Assembly (NCBI GenBank): GCA_025618425.1
Contig: CM046847.1
Location: 1,906,134-1,970,133, forward strand
DNA: 64,000 bases
From: Heliocidaris tuberculata
Taxonomy: Eukaryota; Echinodermata; Echinoidea; Camarodonta; Echinometridae
Direction of reading: 5' to 3'
In this document: positions 1-10,924 of the stretch, piece by piece
Layout of the letters: the number at the start of each line of letters is the position of its first letter
How positions within the stretch are numbered: position 1 is the stretch's first letter
Notes under the pieces: generated by a model
Told to the model about the DNA's origin: nothing
Database searches by the model: none
What the model saw: the letters and a program-made list of their open reading frames with translations, nothing else
Translations under genes and position numbers: made by a program

Positions 1-1532
1 TGCATCTTGCGCGATGCAGCTACCCTCAGTTCACTCATTTCTTCATCAAATGAGTATCGAAATTGCATTTTGTGAGCATATTTCTTCTCAAATTTCACAT
101 GTCGCATCTTTGACCAGTAAATCTGGTTCCCTGCGACATCCTTCTGTGAATTGTGCAGCATTTCTCCAGCGAGTTTCTTAAGGTCAAAGAACTCGTGGTG
201 CTGCATTTGTGTGACATGATACGGTTTCTTTCTGCGAGCAAGGGCAACCACAGTTGCCCACTGATCTGGATGGTACACAGGGATACTTTTTTTTGCAGTC
301 TCAATTGTGCTGTGGATGGAGTCTACCTCCATCTGGGTGTGACCTGGTTCCAAAAACTTGTGTTCGATTGTCTCTATCTCTGTTGTTCTTACAGCATGCA
401 ATAATGCTGCTGCGACAAATCTGTTGCGGTTTTGCCCCCCACAACTGTCACTGAACAGTGACACATGCTTTACTCCTGATAGCTGGCGGAGGTGGCGTAG
501 GAGGCAGGAACCTACTTCTGATGCCCCTCTACGACCCTTCTCCTCGCTCCACAAATAGCAAAAGCCCTCGCCACTGCCCTGACTGTATAAGGAAAGATTA
601 TACGTTGATAGCTTTCTTTTATAAAAAAAGAGCGACGCATTTCCAGAGGGACAGGGTAACACTTGCTGCAGGTCAAATGAATAAGAATGGTAGGTGCTAT
701 CCTTCATTGCCTTTTGTTTGTCTTTCTCTTTTTCTTCTCGTGACCTTATTTTATTTCTTACATGCTCTTCATGGTCGGCTCGAAGGATTTCTTTTGCTTC
801 AGGTGAGGCATTCCTGAATGTCGTGCACTCCTTGCATTCATCCTTTTTGGGCATGTGAAACCCCAAGTTAAATTCTGTATTGAATATTCTACGGTAGACA
901 TTGAGACATTTGGGGTTTGGTGTTTCTTGTGTGTACAGATCATACATTTTCCTTATGCTAAGATTCCCAGGGAGATACTGACGAGAAGTAGAACTACGGC
1001 AGTAGTGGGATGGTATGACATAGAATTTCTTTATGTGAGACCTTATCTTATCTAGATCCTTTTCATCACTTTTGTTTTTAGGACTGTGCTTTCCCCGACG
1101 ATCAGTGGGAAAATGATCTTTCCCACCTGTGTTGTACAGAACTACTTTTTGCGTTTCTCCTAGTGTGTGTAAAAAAAATTTCTGACACACCTTCTGTGCT
1201 TTCCCCTCAACAGGGAGAGAGTAATTTCTTTGAACTCTTCGCCTGTTTTCTTTCTTACTTTTTTTCATGCTTACATGAGAACGAATGAAATCACTTCTTC
1301 TCTGGGCATCACCAATTGCCCAGTACTGAAGGAATAATTCCTCCCTCTGATCCTTGGAAATATGATCACAACACCTATACCTACAGTCTGTTTCACAACC
1401 TTCCCCCATCTTTCTAGCCGGCCTTTCTTTGCCATCCCTTGAGGTGTATGCCAGGCCAAGGTTACGTCGCTTCCGCTGAGTATTTTGCTTCCATTGTTCT
1501 GGATTTGCCACCCTTTTCCTTGCTTTGGTATT
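1..1532 (-). CDS. Exon 11: DUF7869-type domain, open at window edge
   Basis: An uninterrupted reading frame of about 510 codons runs from a strong 3' splice site (pyrimidine-rich tract ending CATAG, AG at 1533-1534) to the first base of the window. Recognisable family blocks in order are a Cys-rich stretch (CETDCRYRCC, about residue 415), a KVCQKFFLHTL block, SHYCRSS, LSIRKMYDLY, FNLGF...CKEC, the YSFDLQQVLPCPSG block, YKRKLSTYNL and FSDSCGGQNRNRF. The frame from 1532 to the FSDSC codon at 455 is exactly 359 codons, with no frameshift. The order matches uncharacterised DUF7869 proteins of insects, cnidarians and echinoderms. I see no disrupting mutation, so this is probably an active coding sequence. 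The stop codon lies beyond the window. Confidence 0.85.
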
Positions 1533-4500
1533 CTATGCATGTTAAAAGGAAAAGAAACAGAAAGAAGAAAGAAGAAAGAAGATATAATAGCTACATGTCT
1601 GTGTACTGCAGGAAAATTCCAACGTTGAGAGCAGCAAAAAAAAGTGTAGAGAAAACAAGAATGTGACAGAAAACATTGAAAAGAAAATACAACTTAGATA
1701 CTCATTAGATAATGAAGTGTGTGAATTGGCGTTTGATGCATTATCATTATTTTTAATTCATTTATTTTCAGAATCACACTTTTACCAAAGAGAGTACATG
1801 GTCCTCTGCAAACCATTGAATTGTCAGTATATTTTCACCATGGAAATGCTCAAGGACTACATCATTAGTTTGATTACAGAGAAAAAAAAATGAACCAGTA
1901 AAATCGTCAGCATTCATTAATATTATTATTATTACTATTCTAAATTGTTTAATATGCCAAGAAAGCGATAATTCAGACGTTTAATTTGCCATAAACATTC
2001 ACTTGTATCAATAGGCAATACCGAAGTTACATTGACAAATGTGTAGATGTCACACACACTATCAAAAAACTATGACACTATGGTGTGGAGACCACACATG
2101 AATCAATGCTATAGAACGGTTCGGATGACTGTGCGTGTAGTGTGCGCAGTCACAGACATTGTATATCTCATGTTTTAATACACATGTCAATGGGAATTTA
2201 TATAGGACAGTTCGGATAACGCTATCACAAATTTGTGATCAGGCAAAATGTTCTTAGTTGAATTTCTCTTAAAATATACTAAATTGGGTATTAAAATTTT
2301 GCAAGTAGATAGTCTTTGGTATGGGCAGTCTTAAAATGGGGAAAACTAAAAATAAAAAATTTTAGCCATTTTTTACTTATAGAACCGTTCGGATGAACGT
2401 CGACGAAATAATCAAAAACTTACTTCACATTGCTTTGGAGTCATTTGCAGGGGATCTGCCTCAGTGTCCACATTTGAATCAACAGAATGATATGCATAGA
2501 CGGGCATCATCTGTAATTAAAATCAAGGTGGTACAGACCATGTAAAATTCTACTGCCTTTCAACACTGACCCACATGCATAGAGTTAACAGTCTCATACA
2601 ATGACTCACATGTAATGAATACCTAGAATCTCTATATAAGGGTAGGAACAAAAAATATGGTAGAAGAGGCATTACAATAAATAATAGATAATGTTTATAA
2701 TAATGTTTTCTCTGACAATAATGTGGTAAGTAACTAGAAATCTTTCTGTAAGAGATGTAATATTACTTACATTTGGGAAAGGTGGAGTGAAATCTTGCGA
2801 TGTCATACTTGGTTGTGCTGGCACGCTTGGTTGTGATGGCACGCTTGGATGTGATGGCACGCTTGGTTGTGATGGCACGCTTGGATGTGATGGCACGCTT
2901 GGTTTTGATGGCACGCTTGGTTGTGATGGCATGCTTGGTTGGCTTCCATCATCTTGGAGGTCAACCTGAAAAGGTTAATTTTGGTAAAGGATTAACCATG
3001 CCCTTTAAAATACATAAGAATTTCAGTTAAATAAAGACATTACTTTCTAATTATGCAAATTTCCTTCAATCCAACAAATCAAATATAGAATAAAAATTCT
3101 TAAACATTTTTTTTTTTGTCACAAAGAAATAAAAATGAAGGAAAGTTAGGAGGTAGAGAAACAGAACGGCCTGGTAAAACAAAACCTCATAATAACCAAG
3201 CTTGCAAAAAGGGATGAATAAATGGTTTCCTCATAAAATAGTCATCAAGATGAAAATAATACAGGGCAAACTCAATATGACAAGGTCATTGGGATAAAAA
3301 ATTTTCCTTGTTAAAACCAATATCTTGTTATATCAGATAGCATACATGATACATTAACATGTATGGAAGGAAAACTCGGGACCACGGCAATGGCCTCGTA
3401 ATAACCGTTTTTTTTGTTTATTATATGGAGTTTCCCCTGTATTAAGAATGATATTCGTCATTATGTTCATAGAGGCAACTGTCATGTTATGCAACACTAA
3501 CAATCATCATTACAAATTGAAGATACTTACTATTGTGTATGATGTAGGTAAATCGATGTCTTCAGCCTGAATCGTCTCAACTAACCTAGCCAGCTGAGGG
3601 TCATTCTGTTTAAAGAATAAATGATCAAAAACTTTACATTTGAAATCATTCTAAATTTCAAATTTGAATGAATAACAAAAACAAATACTTAAATATGCAC
3701 TTGACAATGTGTCAGCAGTGTATTTTCAGAATTACATTTAATATTTCAACAGATTTAAAGGTGATTTATCACATGGAAGTATAAAGTGTGAATTTCTTTG
3801 TTTAAAAAAAAAAAATCTATTGTCAAAAATTGCATACAACCATACAACATATTGCAGTATCACAAATTGCACAATATTGTACTCTTGGAATTCTCACATC
3901 TGACTGGCACTCATTCTCTTTGACTGCTTAATTGCTATCAATCTGTTAAAGCTATCTCCATTCATCTATAATATTTACTGAACATGAGATGTCAATCACC
4001 GTACCAACATTTCAATATGCTGATTGCAGGGATCATCTTCAAAGAAATGCTTGCCACAAAGAAGAGATAGGCATGTCACACACGCTGCAAAGACTTCCTC
4101 CCTACAGCCGTTGTGCATACAGTGAGCTTTATGTTGCCAAGATAGAAAGAAAAGATAAGAGAACAGATGCAGATATATTGAATCATTTTAATTTGCCACA
4201 AAGAAGGAATCGATCAATAGTCATCAATTATCAAAGAGCAATTAATCAATGACAGAAAAAAAAAACATGTGCCATCCATAACAAAAATATAATCAAAATT
4301 ATTTTTTTAATAATCAAATTGTTAAACTGCTCTAGATAAAGGGGAAAAAAAAAACATGAACATGGTAATATTGGCAAATGGGTAATTAAGCCGGACTCAC
4401 TAAGAAAATGCTTTCATTTACTGATCTCCCCCATGTGCTCCCCTCCCCTCCGCCAAATAAATTAGGTTAGATTTTACATAGAAATTAGGATGTGCTTAAA

Positions 4501-7500
4501 ACATGTTTCTTTAAATTAATCATTCTTACCTTGCATTGTTGCTTGATCAGGCTGAATATCATTGTTACCTGAAAGACATAGTTCAAGGGTCTCATGTGTT
4601 AATGTAAAAAGACACATTCTGAAATGGCACCATGTTAATCTAATTTCATGAAAGTGCCCTTCAATAAGAAAAGAAACGTATAACAAGTTCTTGAATTCCG
4701 ATCTATATTGTGAATCAGGCACAAACTACATTTAAACTTTCTGCCATTAATGAACTGGTCAATGAAATATTTATTATTCGTTTCATCTCACAAATCAAAA
4801 TATAGGATGAAAAGTATATTTTGGCATTTCATTCAGAATCAAGCAATTATACTGAGTGTGCATCATAAATTTTAGGAAACTACAGAATATTTCAGAATTA
4901 GGCAGTAAATACTAACCTTTAGACATTAACTCTGTCAGGGGGATGTTGTCCTCATCATCTCCACTACAACTGCCATCAATGTCAGGAGATAGATTTGATG
5001 GTCCAGGTGGGCATTCGTCATTGGCAGGGCAGTCATTACCATCGGTAGCATCATCACCTGTGAAAGCAACAATGGAAACAATTGCCTGATAGTTCAATAG
5101 TTAAATAAAGAACATTTAAGAATCGTGTGTTAACCCTTAATGTGCCCATTGATTTTAAACCAAACACCAAAGTGTTCATCTTCCAAAACCAGATTTATTT
5201 TAAGGCTAGAGGCAGAAAATAATTTTGTTTAGTTACACTTAGATTTCTCAAAACACAAATGGGCCTGGGTGAAGGACTGACGCATGCACTAAACAATGGA
5301 AACACCCCTGCATGCAAAGTAATCCACACATAATAATAGGCATAACAATGACTGTGTGACGATTGCGAGTATACATGAATGTGGCAGTTCGCCATGTGCT
5401 AGTGTACATGCATGCACGTAACAGCTCATCGGATACTAGGGTACATGAACGTGGCAAGTTAAGGGTTAAATACTAACCTTCAGGCGGTAACTCCATTGGG
5501 GGAATGTTGTCGTCATCTCCAGGTGGGCATTCATCATTGGCAGGGCATTTGTCACCATTACCATCAGTAGCACCATCAACTGTGAAAGTAACATTGGAAT
5601 CAATTAATGGGTGCAATCTCCAAAGTTTACCTGATTGGCTTCTCAATTGTGAATCTGGCAGTCACATATTAATTTAAACTTTCTGCCATCACTGGACTTG
5701 TCAAGGAAGTGATAATCTTTATTCATTTTCTCATACAAACCATCATATATTAAGATTAATGCCCTATTTTGCCTTTTGATATAGAGTAAAAAAGAATTAG
5801 ATAGGCACAAACTACATTTAAACTTTCTGCCATCAATGAATTGGTCAATGAAATATTAAATTATTCTTTTCATCTCAAAAATCAAACTATAGGATGAAAA
5901 GTATATTTTGGCATTTCATTCAGAATCAAGCAATTATACTGAGTCAGGAACTTGGGAACAATTTGTTTCGCTGGGAGTGCTGGAACAATAAAAACAATAA
6001 AAGAAAAAAATACACAAATAAAGAAAAACAAATAGACCCATGAAAATCTAGGGGTGCTGCAGCACCCCCAGCTCCCAGGGCCCTGTACAGAGTGTGCATT
6101 AGAAATTTTAGGAAACTCCAGAACATTTCAGAATTAGGCAGTAAATACTAACCTTTAGACATTAACTCTGTCAGGGGGATGTTGTCCTCATCATCTCCAC
6201 TACAACTGCCATCAATGTCAGGAGATAGATTTGATGGTCCAGATGGGCATTCGTCATTGGCAGGGCATTTGTCACCATTACCATCAGTAGCACCATCAAC
6301 TGTGAAAGTAACATTGGAGTCAATTATTGGGTGCAATCTCCAAAGTTTACCTGATTGGCTTCTCAATTGTGAATCTGGCAGTCACAAATTTTACTTTTTA
6401 AGTTTAAATTTTCTGCCATCACTGAACTTGTCAATGAAGTGATAATCTTTATTCATTTTCTCATACAAACCATCATACATTAGAATGAAAGGCTTGAAAG
6501 ACCTACTTGCATTTTGATACAGAGTAAAAAAGAATCAGACACAAAAATACATTTATACTTTCTGCCATTAATGAACTTGTCAAGGAAGTAATATTTATTC
6601 CTTTTCTCATACAAACCATCATATATGATGAAAGCTCTGGTCTGCCTTTTAATAATAGAGTAAAACAAAATTATTGAAGAGAGTATACAGTGAGGGTTTG
6701 TGTTTGTTGCATAAAATGTCTGCTCAAGTAAAATAACAACTGTGTCTCAACACAGAAATTGCCATATGCATTTCAGTATTCATTATAACTTACTGAATAA
6801 CGACGGTAGGATAGCGATGACTTTCCCTGCCCACCATCTCCCTCTCTCATCTCTCATTTGCACCCGCATCCCTTTCTTGAACTGCCCCGTCTTCCTGTAC
6901 CACAGATCTTTGGCAACAACCGTGTTGATGGAGCCATCCTTCAGCCACTTTACTGTCAACACAGTTTGATCCATATTGAATCTGAAGGAAACATAACACC
7001 AAACCATGACCTTTACTTGATGGAAAATAAATTGTACAATATCTAATGACTATGTATGGCCCAACCCCAATAGCATAAAACAATCAATGAACTAATGTCA
7101 CATAGACTACAAAAGAAAGGTTGACAGAAGTAATTTTCAGAGCATTTTGATTAACTTTTGTGAAATCCCTCCCCCCCCCCCCCCCCATCTACAAGTAAGA
7201 TGGTCATAAATGACCATCTACACCATCACTATAGCAAATACGTGTGAACAACTTTTGTGTCGGCTTGCACGGTACAAACGCGTACACGTACATACAGATG
7301 TCATTTGGTTGAGCAAGCGCGCAAGCATACTAAATGTCGGCGCTGGTGAGGATTAGCACAAGGATTCTTACATCGACCAGTTATTTTATTATTGCAGATA
7401 AGTACAGCAATTTCAACAGGTTCATAATTTTATATTCAATGAATTATACAGTATATCACTCTATTAGTATTACACTGTAAAGTGTAATATTAACAGGACG

Positions 7501-8272
7501 AATGTGCCTAGTGCTCAAAAATAGAGGACAAGCAAGGAGCACATTCACTCTTCCTATTACTACTAGTATTACAACGTCATGGGCGTAGGCAGGTCGTACG
7601 TCGTAGGCAACTCTATTTTATTTGTATTAGTATTACTATTGTATTTGTAGGGACAGAAATGGAAATTGTGATGTGGTTGTAGAGTTGGGTGCTGTGAATG
7701 TATTCTTCAGCCTCAGGTTATTCTGAGTTCAGTGGTACAAAAATTATTGAAATTGGACAATGGGTTCTAAGTTATGAATTTTTAAAATTTTAATTTTAAA
7801 TTTGATATTAATGCATGCATTTGTCCCGAATCGAATGCCCCCCCCCCCCAAAAAAAAAAAAAAAATAAATAAATAAATAAATGAGGGGGAAATACATTAG
7901 GCCTACATAGCAGTTTTAAAAAATCCCCCTGCATTTCATACACCTTGTTGATGTGGTGTGACTTAATTCTTAAATTAAGGCTAAGCCTAACGTAAGCTTT
8001 GCATTTGCGTTTGCTTGCACTTGGGCTTGTTCACGAAGAACCAACGCAGAAATGAATACATGGGACAACAATATACTATCCTGCTACAGTTTCTAAAATA
8101 TTCCTCGTAAAACTTCACTTATGTTAACTGCCATCGTGTTTTACTAGGCTCACAGTAATCTTATCGCTTTAACACTCATACTTCCTATAAAATTGTTTCA
8201 GATCATATTTCTTTCACGAATAAAAAAACAAAAATCAACTCACCGTAAGTCCGGATCACCCGACAGCGACAT
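1..8272 (-). CDS. DUF7869-type multi-exon protein (11 exons, 3' end outside window)
   Basis: I assembled this gene from splice sites whose phases agree throughout. Coding exons in order are 8272-8244, 6981-6794, 6299-6153, 5579-5478, 5057-4917, 4568-4530, 4126-4005, 3605-3531, 2965-2771, 2510-2424 and 1532-1. The protein is about 885 residues to the window edge and still open. It starts with a small domain (KWLKDG... then GRWWAGKV, about residues 18-68), resembling the Tudor/chromo-like N-terminus of related proteins. An acidic linker from duplicated exons follows (73-215), then a Cys/His cluster (about 216-256), a Pro-Ser repeat (282-346) and a large C-terminal region containing FSDSCGGQNRN near residue 735, typical of the DUF7869 family. 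Function is unknown; the D/N/Q-rich motif suggests an RNase H-like, transposase-derived fold, which is inference. The intron-rich structure argues for a host or domesticated gene rather than a fresh transposon. Confidence 0.8.
1533..2423 (-). other. Intron 10 of DUF7869-type gene
   Basis: AT-rich intron between exons 10 and 11. Three copies of ACGGTTCGGATGA-like sequence (about 2117, 2208, 2388) are the only pattern seen. A short plus-strand frame at 1663-1893 shows no family resemblance. Confidence 0.5.
2424..2510 (-). CDS. Exon 10 of DUF7869-type gene
   Basis: This 87-nt exon (29 codons, phase 0 on both sides) has an acceptor TTAATTACAG and a perfect GTAAGT donor. It encodes an acidic linker beginning MMPVYAYHSVD. 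Phase 0 joins exon 11 in the frame needed for the DUF7869 block. Confidence 0.7.
2771..2965 (-). CDS. Exon 9: Pro-Ser hexapeptide repeat
   Basis: This 195-nt phase-0 exon has an acceptor CCTTTTCAG and a GTAAGT donor. It encodes about eight tandem hexapeptides of the type PS(Q/H/K)PSV from an 18-bp DNA repeat at about 2810-2944, ending in DFTPPFPN. It is probably a flexible, disordered spacer between the Cys/His cluster and the C-terminal domain. Its copy number should be polymorphic. Confidence 0.75.
3531..3605 (-). CDS. Exon 8 of DUF7869-type gene
   Basis: This 75-nt phase-0 exon has an acceptor TTTAAACAG and a GTAAGT donor. It encodes NDPQLARLVETIQ followed by AEDIDLPTSYTI, an amphipathic helix and an acidic tail. 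It follows the Cys/His exon directly. Confidence 0.7.
4005..4126 (-). CDS. Exon 7: Cys/His cluster
   Basis: This 122-nt exon enters in phase 1 and leaves in phase 0, converting the phase of the duplicated linker exons to that of the 3' exons. The peptide has the pattern C-x3-C-x8-C-x2-C-x4-C-x2-HF-x4-C-x3-H (motifs CVTCLSLLCGKHF and EDDPC). This matches the short putative zinc-binding module found N-terminal to DUF7869 in related proteins. The acceptor follows a CT-rich tract; the donor GTACGG is the weakest in the gene, so the 3' boundary is less certain than the others. Confidence 0.65.
4530..4568 (-). CDS. Exon 6: 39-nt micro-exon
   Basis: A phase 1-1 exon of 13 codons (NNDIQPDQATMQ) is bounded by GTCTTTCAG and GTAAG. 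It can be skipped without changing frame. Confidence 0.6.
4917..5057 (-). CDS. Exon 5: duplicated linker exon, copy C
   Basis: This phase 1-1 exon of 141 nt encodes DDATDGNDCPANDECPPG, a Ser/Asp-rich middle and DNIPLTELMSKG. The acceptor is TTTCACAG and the donor GTTAGT. It is a near copy of exon 3 (6153-6299). Confidence 0.7.
5478..5579 (-). CDS. Exon 4: duplicated linker exon, copy B (shortened)
   Basis: This phase 1-1 exon of 102 nt is homologous to exons 3 and 5 but lacks the internal segment corresponding to PSNLSPDIDGSCSG. It keeps DGATDGNGDKCPANDECPPG and ends in DDDNIPPMELPPEG. The same acceptor and GTTAGT donor are preserved, so the internal in-frame deletion did not break the exon. 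Confidence 0.7.
5945..6085. mobile_element. Short hAT-like MITE (CAGG...CCTG) in duplicated intron
   Basis: A 141-bp insertion interrupts one duplicate of the intron; the uninterrupted copy at about 4853 shows the empty site. The ends read CAGGAACTTGGGA and TCCCAGGGCCCTG, an imperfect terminal inverted repeat. The flanking 8-mers TACTGAGT (5937-5944) and TACAGAGT (6086-6093) are a near-perfect target duplication. The ends match the larger element at 39988-41927. Confidence 0.75.
6153..6299 (-). CDS. Exon 3: duplicated linker exon, copy A
   Basis: This phase 1-1 exon of 147 nt carries DGATDGNGDKCPANDECPSG, then the Ser/Asp-rich segment and DNIPLTELMSKG. It is the longest of the three copies and joins exon 2 in phase 1. 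Confidence 0.7.
6794..6981 (-). CDS. Exon 2: N-terminal domain
   Basis: This 188-nt exon (phase 2 in, phase 1 out) lies between TTTCCTTCAG and GTAAGT. It encodes FNMDQTVLTVKWLKDGS and a barrel-like pattern with GQFKKGMRVQMRDERG and GRWWAGKVIAI. The internal Met could be an alternative start if exon 1 is not used. Confidence 0.7.
6982..8243 (-). other. Intron 1 of DUF7869-type gene
   Basis: No coding exon recognised. It contains a 17-base C run near 7170, a C9-A16 run followed by AAAT repeats near 7840-7882, and AT-rich sequence. It could hold enhancers, but nothing specific is visible. Confidence 0.4.
8244..8272 (-). CDS. Exon 1: start codon exon
   Basis: ATG at 8272-8270 begins MSLSGDPDLR and ends at a good GTGAGT donor in phase 2, which matches exon 2 exactly. 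A second upstream ATG in another frame meets a stop at once. Only 33 bp separate it from the inverted-repeat element starting at 8306, so the 5' UTR and promoter must overlap that element. Confidence 0.55.
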
Positions 8273-8305
8273 CACAACGACATTCTGCTTGTCGCTAAGT
8301 TGGTT

Positions 8306-10683
8306 CCGGTGTCATAGGCGATTGGTTCCGGGCAGGCGATTGGATCCTCCGGAACCAATCGCCTGAATATTTACCCGCCGATTGGATCCGCCTCGGTCCA
8401 GAAGATGCGATAGTCACAGGCGATTGGTTCCGGCCAGGCGATTCGTTCCGTGGAACCAATCGACGAGGGATTTAGCCGCAAAGGCGATCCGAATCTCTAT
8501 TGTGCTAACATACCACGTCATGATAACACCCCTACAGAAAAATGTACTCTTCTGATCACCTTTTGCAACCAATCAAACTCCTCCAAATCAGCCACACCAA
8601 CAAAATGGACGCTGTTGCCTATTTGAGAATTGTGTATAAGAGTGCAGAGATTCTTATTCATAATGTCAATGTTATTTCCCCGCTTCCCATCGATTGGCCG
8701 TTGGGAAAGGGGGGGGGGGGGGGGGGTCGGGGGATGACCGGATGAGTGCAGTTGTGTGTTAGCTACATGTAGTTGTGACAAAAAATAGAAGTATCAATTA
8801 TTTTGTAAACCAATAGGTTTTCATTAACTTGAAAACGTGCCAGGTACATGGGCATCAATCCATGGGGGACACGTCCCCACCCCCCCCCCAAATATTGAAG
8901 GGTGGGGGACACAATAGGGCATGCCCCTCCCAAAAAAAAATAATTGAAGTCTTATACAAAGCCCTGTGGGGGACAACTTCAAACGAAGCACTGTAATTCG
9001 GCTCTAAATTATGATTTTGATTGGCAAAAACTCGCATTATTATGGATCATGAATTACTTTGATGATAATAGTACAATAGGCCTATTATAAGGAAATCAGC
9101 TAGCAATTGTGCACCCAGCTCTCTTCTGTCGATATTTCTTCTTCCAATATTTTTTTTTTTTTTTTCAAATTGAAAATGAAAATGAAAGGAAATATAGGCC
9201 TTTTCTGTTCAGGGGGTCATTTACGCCTACACGGGTTTTTTCATCTTTGTTCACATCCTAATCTTTCTTTGTGCATGTTTGGTAAAATAAAATACAAGTT
9301 TAAAACATTGGCTTTTTCTGTTAAGGGGCTCATGTACCACCGGCGAAAATCCGTTTTGAGGTGGGGGGGGGGGGTGATCGACTTCTTTGCCAAAGATTTC
9401 TTGCGTGGTCTCACACTTAAGTATACCTTCACTCACCTGCGCAGACCCCCAGACACAAGTTTGCGAGGGAACAAATCGAGCGAGCGAAAATAACCACATT
9501 TTTGTGTTTTTAAGAGCATTCCAAATAAAATTCCCACTATTTGGCCGTCGTTTATGACATTTTAAAAAAGAATTTAGTAACTGATTAATAACAATATCAT
9601 TTTTCTTATAAAATCAGGGGATATTTGCACACGCCATCCCCCCCCCCCCCCCTTCGAAAAAGTGAGGGGGATATATTGCCCCCTCCCCCGCGGGATTTAC
9701 GCCATTGTCCTACCCTAAATGCCTTGAGTGAAAAGTACAATGATAACGCTCCTTTGTGTCTTCTCGAGCAATAATTGTGCACGATGCCCTTTAAATTTCA
9801 TTTTTGGTAAATTAGCGTTAACATCATTTTCATGATCTTTATTTTAAAAAAAAGAAAAAAAGATGGTTTTGCACTGTCATTGCACTGCATATAGCATTTT
9901 AAACATTATTGAAAAGGTCACGCAAAATATTTCCTCGATCTCCTCCCCCACGGAATTAAAAAGCAACATGAAACTCAATACTCTTAACAATATTGATAAT
10001 AAAAAAGTAGGGGCAGGAGAACGGGGGGGGGGGGGGGGGGAGAGCTCTTCATAATTTCGGCCAAACTTTTTATCCCGTCGGCGTATATCTTTCCAGAAGC
10101 TAGAACCATATAGCTGATGCGTCTAGCGAAGACAGATTCGGTTCTGCGTTGAATAAGTAGGCCTAGCAGATTTCCCCCTAAATTAAATGTCCAAAATAAT
10201 AATTTAGAAAATGGTTAGCGCTCTACAAAATTGCTCATCGTCATCCACCACGTCATCAGCCATGTTGATCCCAGATATATAGATCAGATCGTGCACGTAT
10301 AAGATAAGCTAGCTATATAGTGGCGCGAGCGGATACAAAATTGCGCGCGCCTTCTGAGATGTACGAGGCTACACGACCTAAATTTCATGAACAACCTCAT
10401 ATGGGGAATTAAATTGGTAGTCATACACCTCTTGATATTGAAATGACAAATAAGCACGAAAATATATTTTTAAACATATTTCACCTATAATAATAATCAA
10501 AATGTACCCCGAAACCTTGGCTAATGTCGGAACCAAACGACGGCTTTCGTTCCGTATCGGCCAAAGGTGATACCAGTCACTTGAATCCACCGGAACGAAT
10601 CGGCTAGTCGTTGGGTTCCGAGGAACGAATCGACTAGTCCTTTTGTTCCACCGGAACCAGGAACCGATCGACTATGACACCGG
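8306..10683. mobile_element. 2.4-kb inverted-repeat element with palindromic arms
   Basis: CCGGTGTCATAG (8306-8317) and its complement CTATGACACCGG (10672-10683) end the element. Each arm (about 8306-8480 and 10525-10683) carries several alternately oriented copies of a motif like CGATTGGTTCC or GGAACGAATCG. No transposase frame is seen inside, so it is probably a non-autonomous DNA transposon with subterminal repeats. The interior (8500-10500) holds poly-G/poly-C runs near 8710, 8880, 9360, 9640 and 10025 and no gene. The left arm has several ATTGG (inverted CCAAT) boxes next to exon 1 of the DUF7869 gene. Confidence 0.6.
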
Positions 10684-10924
10684 CGCTAATTTCCAAAGGT
10701 CGCATAGCGTGTAACAACATTCTGCTAGAACACCTCCCGACGAATTCGTGCAAGTGACATTTTTCAATTGACTTTTACGTCATTATTACGTCATGTTTTA
10801 TGATATTAAGGACATCACGTGATAGAGCTTTTAAAACACTATCAACTGACATGAAAATCGAAAAATCGATTCTTGGACCGAAAATAGACCTAACGACAAT
10901 ATGCCATGCGCACGACGAAACTAT

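Larger units (their letters stand above)
4700..6480 (-). repeat. Nested tandem duplication of linker exons plus introns
   Basis: The three linker exons are embedded in duplicated intron sequence. Blocks sharing AAACTTTCTGCCAT and a nearby TCAATGAA/TCAAGGAAGT stretch recur near 4730, 5680, 5820, 6410 and 6550. A block ending AAGCAATTATACTGAGT occurs at 4840-4856 and 5928-5944. Duplication therefore copied genomic exon-intron units rather than exons alone. Confidence 0.75.
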
